A stretch of 5,276 bases of DNA from Nitrosotalea sp. (lineage in GTDB: Archaea; Thermoproteota; Nitrososphaeria; Nitrososphaerales; Nitrosopumilaceae), in assembly GCA_023252335.1 (NCBI GenBank), contig JAJPEA010000107.1:1-5276 (forward strand), written 5' to 3'. This document shows positions 3,873 through 5,276 of this stretch, piece by piece. Position numbers and translations under genes: made by a program. The notes beneath the pieces were generated by a model, which saw only the letters and a list, made by a program, of their open reading frames with translations, ran no database searches and was not told the DNA's origin. Every line of letters begins with the position of its first letter. The first letter of the stretch is position 1.

Positions 3873-5276
3873 ATGGATATGATGCCTACTATTTATTTAG
3901 AGTCACAGGTAAGACTCTACAAATTGGCAAGACTGGCAATTCTAATCATAATCTCATGCGCATTGCTTCCAAGTTTTGTTTTCATGTCAGCACATGGAGA
4001 TGGCCTTGCAAGTGAGATATTACCACCAGAAATGATTGGAAACAAAAATGTTACACTTTCAATAAACTCGTCTCCATTTTTGATTGACAACAACCACGTA
4101 GGAACTCAGATAAACTTCATTTTACAAGACGCCTCAACCCAAGAACCAATACCTCAGGTGACACTTGCAGTATCAGCTTTTAAAAATGACCATGCACTTT
4201 TTGGCCACGTATTCATGAGTGATAGCGGAAATTTTCTGTTTGATGTGACACCTGACAATTCTACAGATAAAATTTCAATAAATGAAGAAGGTGGAATACT
4301 GCCAGGTCTTTTAGGTCATGGTGGAAGCTATCAGATAAAAGGTCCAGTTTTTGTATCAGGCGGATTGTACAAATTCAAAATTAACGTACTTACGATGGGC
4401 TCGTATGATAACCAAATAAGCAAAACATACAATGCTGCAATATCAATTCCAATAACCACTCAATATCCCATAACGGATAATGATGACGGAAAACAGACAA
4501 TTACAATCATTGCATACTATGACCAAATTGGGAATTTTCATTATGATTCTAATAGCAAAAAAATGAGTTTTTCCATGCCATTTAACTGGAGTCAAGACAA
4601 CTTGAAACAAGTTACAGTGGTACACCAAGAATTAAAGATCCCAAGAACATTTTCCAGTTTCATAGTTACAAAGTATGACGCATATGTAAACGGGATTGCA
4701 TTACCAGACAATGCTGTAAGCATAGATGATTATTCTTCAGACGACCAGAGAATCATACACCTGATTTTGTACAAACAAGAGGTAAACACAATTGCCGCAC
4801 AACAGAAAAACTCCTCCAAACCCGAAATGGATTTTACTTTATCTCCAAGTAATGAAACCGCATTTCCAATAATGCAATATACCCGAAATGCCCAGTATAA
4901 AATCAGCCTTAGTTGGGATCCGCCAAAAATTATTGCAGGCCAGACAACAAAATTTAGTTTTCAAATTCTTGATCCATATCTAGTAAACAAGACAGTAAAC
5001 TCGATAAGTTATGATTTTTCAATCATAGAGGGTAAGAATGGCTTGCTATACCACCATAGCGGTACAACTAACAACAACGACAATCCAAATACAGAAGATG
5101 TTAACTTTCCAGCAAATTACACAGGTCCCATCACCATAGGCTTTGAGAATCTAAATGGAAACAGTTTTTCAGATTCAGAGATTTCAGGAGTTGTGTCACG
5201 ACCCCACATAGTGCCAGAGTTTCCGGCAGGATCGTTGATTGTAATTGCATCAGTATTTTCACTAGGAATCATACTT
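3873..5276 (+). CDS. Large secreted beta-rich protein with VPEFP tail (incomplete 3' end)
   Basis: An exported, surface-anchored protein; 468 residues are visible and only the last few should be missing. From ATG 3873, residues about 17-40 form a signal peptide (RLYKLAR, a hydrophobic run LAILIIISCALLP, then FVFMSA), with probable cleavage before H41, leaving a mature start HGDGLASEILPPEMIG. I recall AHG...LPP starts in other secreted proteins of ammonia-oxidizing archaea. The rest alternates beta-strand-like segments and Asn/Ser/Thr-rich loops, suggesting Ig-like domains (about 55-190, 205-300, 325-440) and glycosylation sites (NSS, NWS, NKT, NYT). The tail at 447 is VPEFP followed by a hydrophobic segment, cut by the window end: a PEFG-CTERM-like anchor. 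The start is uncertain: ATG 3882 and TTG 3924 are also possible, and the frame is open back to the regulator stop. Function unknown; the shared layout with the Met-rich protein suggests a joint envelope role. Confidence 0.82.
   Translation, partial: MDMMPTIYLESQVRLYKLARLAILIIISCALLPSFVFMSAHGDGLASEILPPEMIGNKNVTLSINSSPFLIDNNHVGTQINFILQDASTQEPIPQVTLAVSAFKNDHALFGHVFMSDSGNFLFDVTPDNSTDKISINEEGGILPGLLGHGGSYQIKGPVFVSGGLYKFKINVLTMGSYDNQISKTYNAAISIPITTQYPITDNDDGKQTITIIAYYDQIGNFHYDSNSKKMSFSMPFNWSQDNLKQVTVVHQELKIPRTFSSFIVTKYDAYVNGIALPDNAVSIDDYSSDDQRIIHLILYKQEVNTIAAQQKNSSKPEMDFTLSPSNETAFPIMQYTRNAQYKISLSWDPPKIIAGQTTKFSFQILDPYLVNKTVNSISYDFSIIEGKNGLLYHHSGTTNNNDNPNTEDVNFPANYTGPITIGFENLNGNSFSDSEISGVVSRPHIVPEFPAGSLIVIASVFSLGIIL
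3892..3899 (+). promoter_or_regulatory. TATA-like box ahead of the large secreted protein
   Basis: TTTATTTA, centred about 28 bases before the in-frame TTG codon at 3924. If used, the gene would have its own nearly leaderless promoter and start at that TTG, giving a compact 23-residue signal peptide. If the ATG at 3873 or 3882 is used, the box lies inside the coding region and would be meaningless, with the gene read from the upstream transcript. Confidence 0.3.
3898..3919. repeat. Second perfect palindrome, shares CACAGGTAAG with the first
   Basis: TAGAGTC (3898-3904), an 8-base spacer, then GACTCTA (3913-3919): a perfect inverted repeat with 7-bp arms. It contains CACAGGTAAG at 3904-3913, an exact copy of 3845-3854 in the upstream hairpin, 59 bases apart. 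It lies directly downstream of the TATA-like box, where a bound repressor would block initiation, and just before the alternative start TTG 3924. Confidence 0.5.

Noticed and set aside
3810..3923. In-frame TAG between regulator and secreted protein, suggesting readthrough to a fusion
   Set aside because: The two are in the same frame with no other stop between, but 20 stop-free codons is expected fairly often by chance, the second protein has its own signal peptide, and a cytoplasmic regulator fused to a signal peptide would make little sense.
4443..4628. Minus-strand 61-codon open frame
   Set aside because: Shadow of the large secreted protein, whose plus-strand frame is open without interruption from 3813 to the window end.

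Overview
The window looks like chromosomal DNA of an ammonia-oxidizing archaeon (Nitrososphaerota/Thaumarchaeota, most like the low-GC Nitrosopumilus/Nitrosarchaeum group). The evidence is the AT-rich composition, archaeal TATA boxes placed for leaderless transcription, small winged-helix and zinc-ribbon proteins, and two secreted proteins ending in a VPEF-type C-terminal sorting signal (the PEFG-CTERM/archaeosortase class). No rRNA, tRNA, insertion sequence or CRISPR array was found.

Left part (1-1680), all genes on the minus strand: a 78-residue lysine-rich protein (11-247), a 314-base gene-free stretch (248-561), then a two-gene unit read right to left. That unit is a 101-residue zinc-ribbon protein (1318-1623) followed by a 243-residue winged-helix protein (562-1293), with only 24 bases between them and a T-run terminator candidate after the second.

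Right part (1741-5276): a divergent locus. On the minus strand is a secreted, methionine-rich protein (1741-2670). On the plus strand are a small four-helix membrane protein with a histidine cluster (2919-3311), a tandem winged-helix regulator three bases downstream (3315-3812), and a large secreted beta-rich protein (3873 to the window edge, incomplete). Both exported proteins have a predicted signal-peptide cleavage that would leave histidine as the first mature residue, and both end in VPEFP plus a hydrophobic segment. The regulator and membrane protein sit between them, so the four genes may form one regulated envelope module. Copper handling is a reasonable guess from the Met-rich stretch, the His residues and the copper-dependent physiology of these archaea, but it is not shown by the sequence.

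The most unusual non-coding signal is at 3828-3919, between the regulator and the large secreted protein. A nested stem-loop and a second perfect palindrome share the same 10-base repeat (CACAGGTAAG, 59 bases apart), next to a TATA-like box. This is the best candidate here for an undescribed regulatory element.
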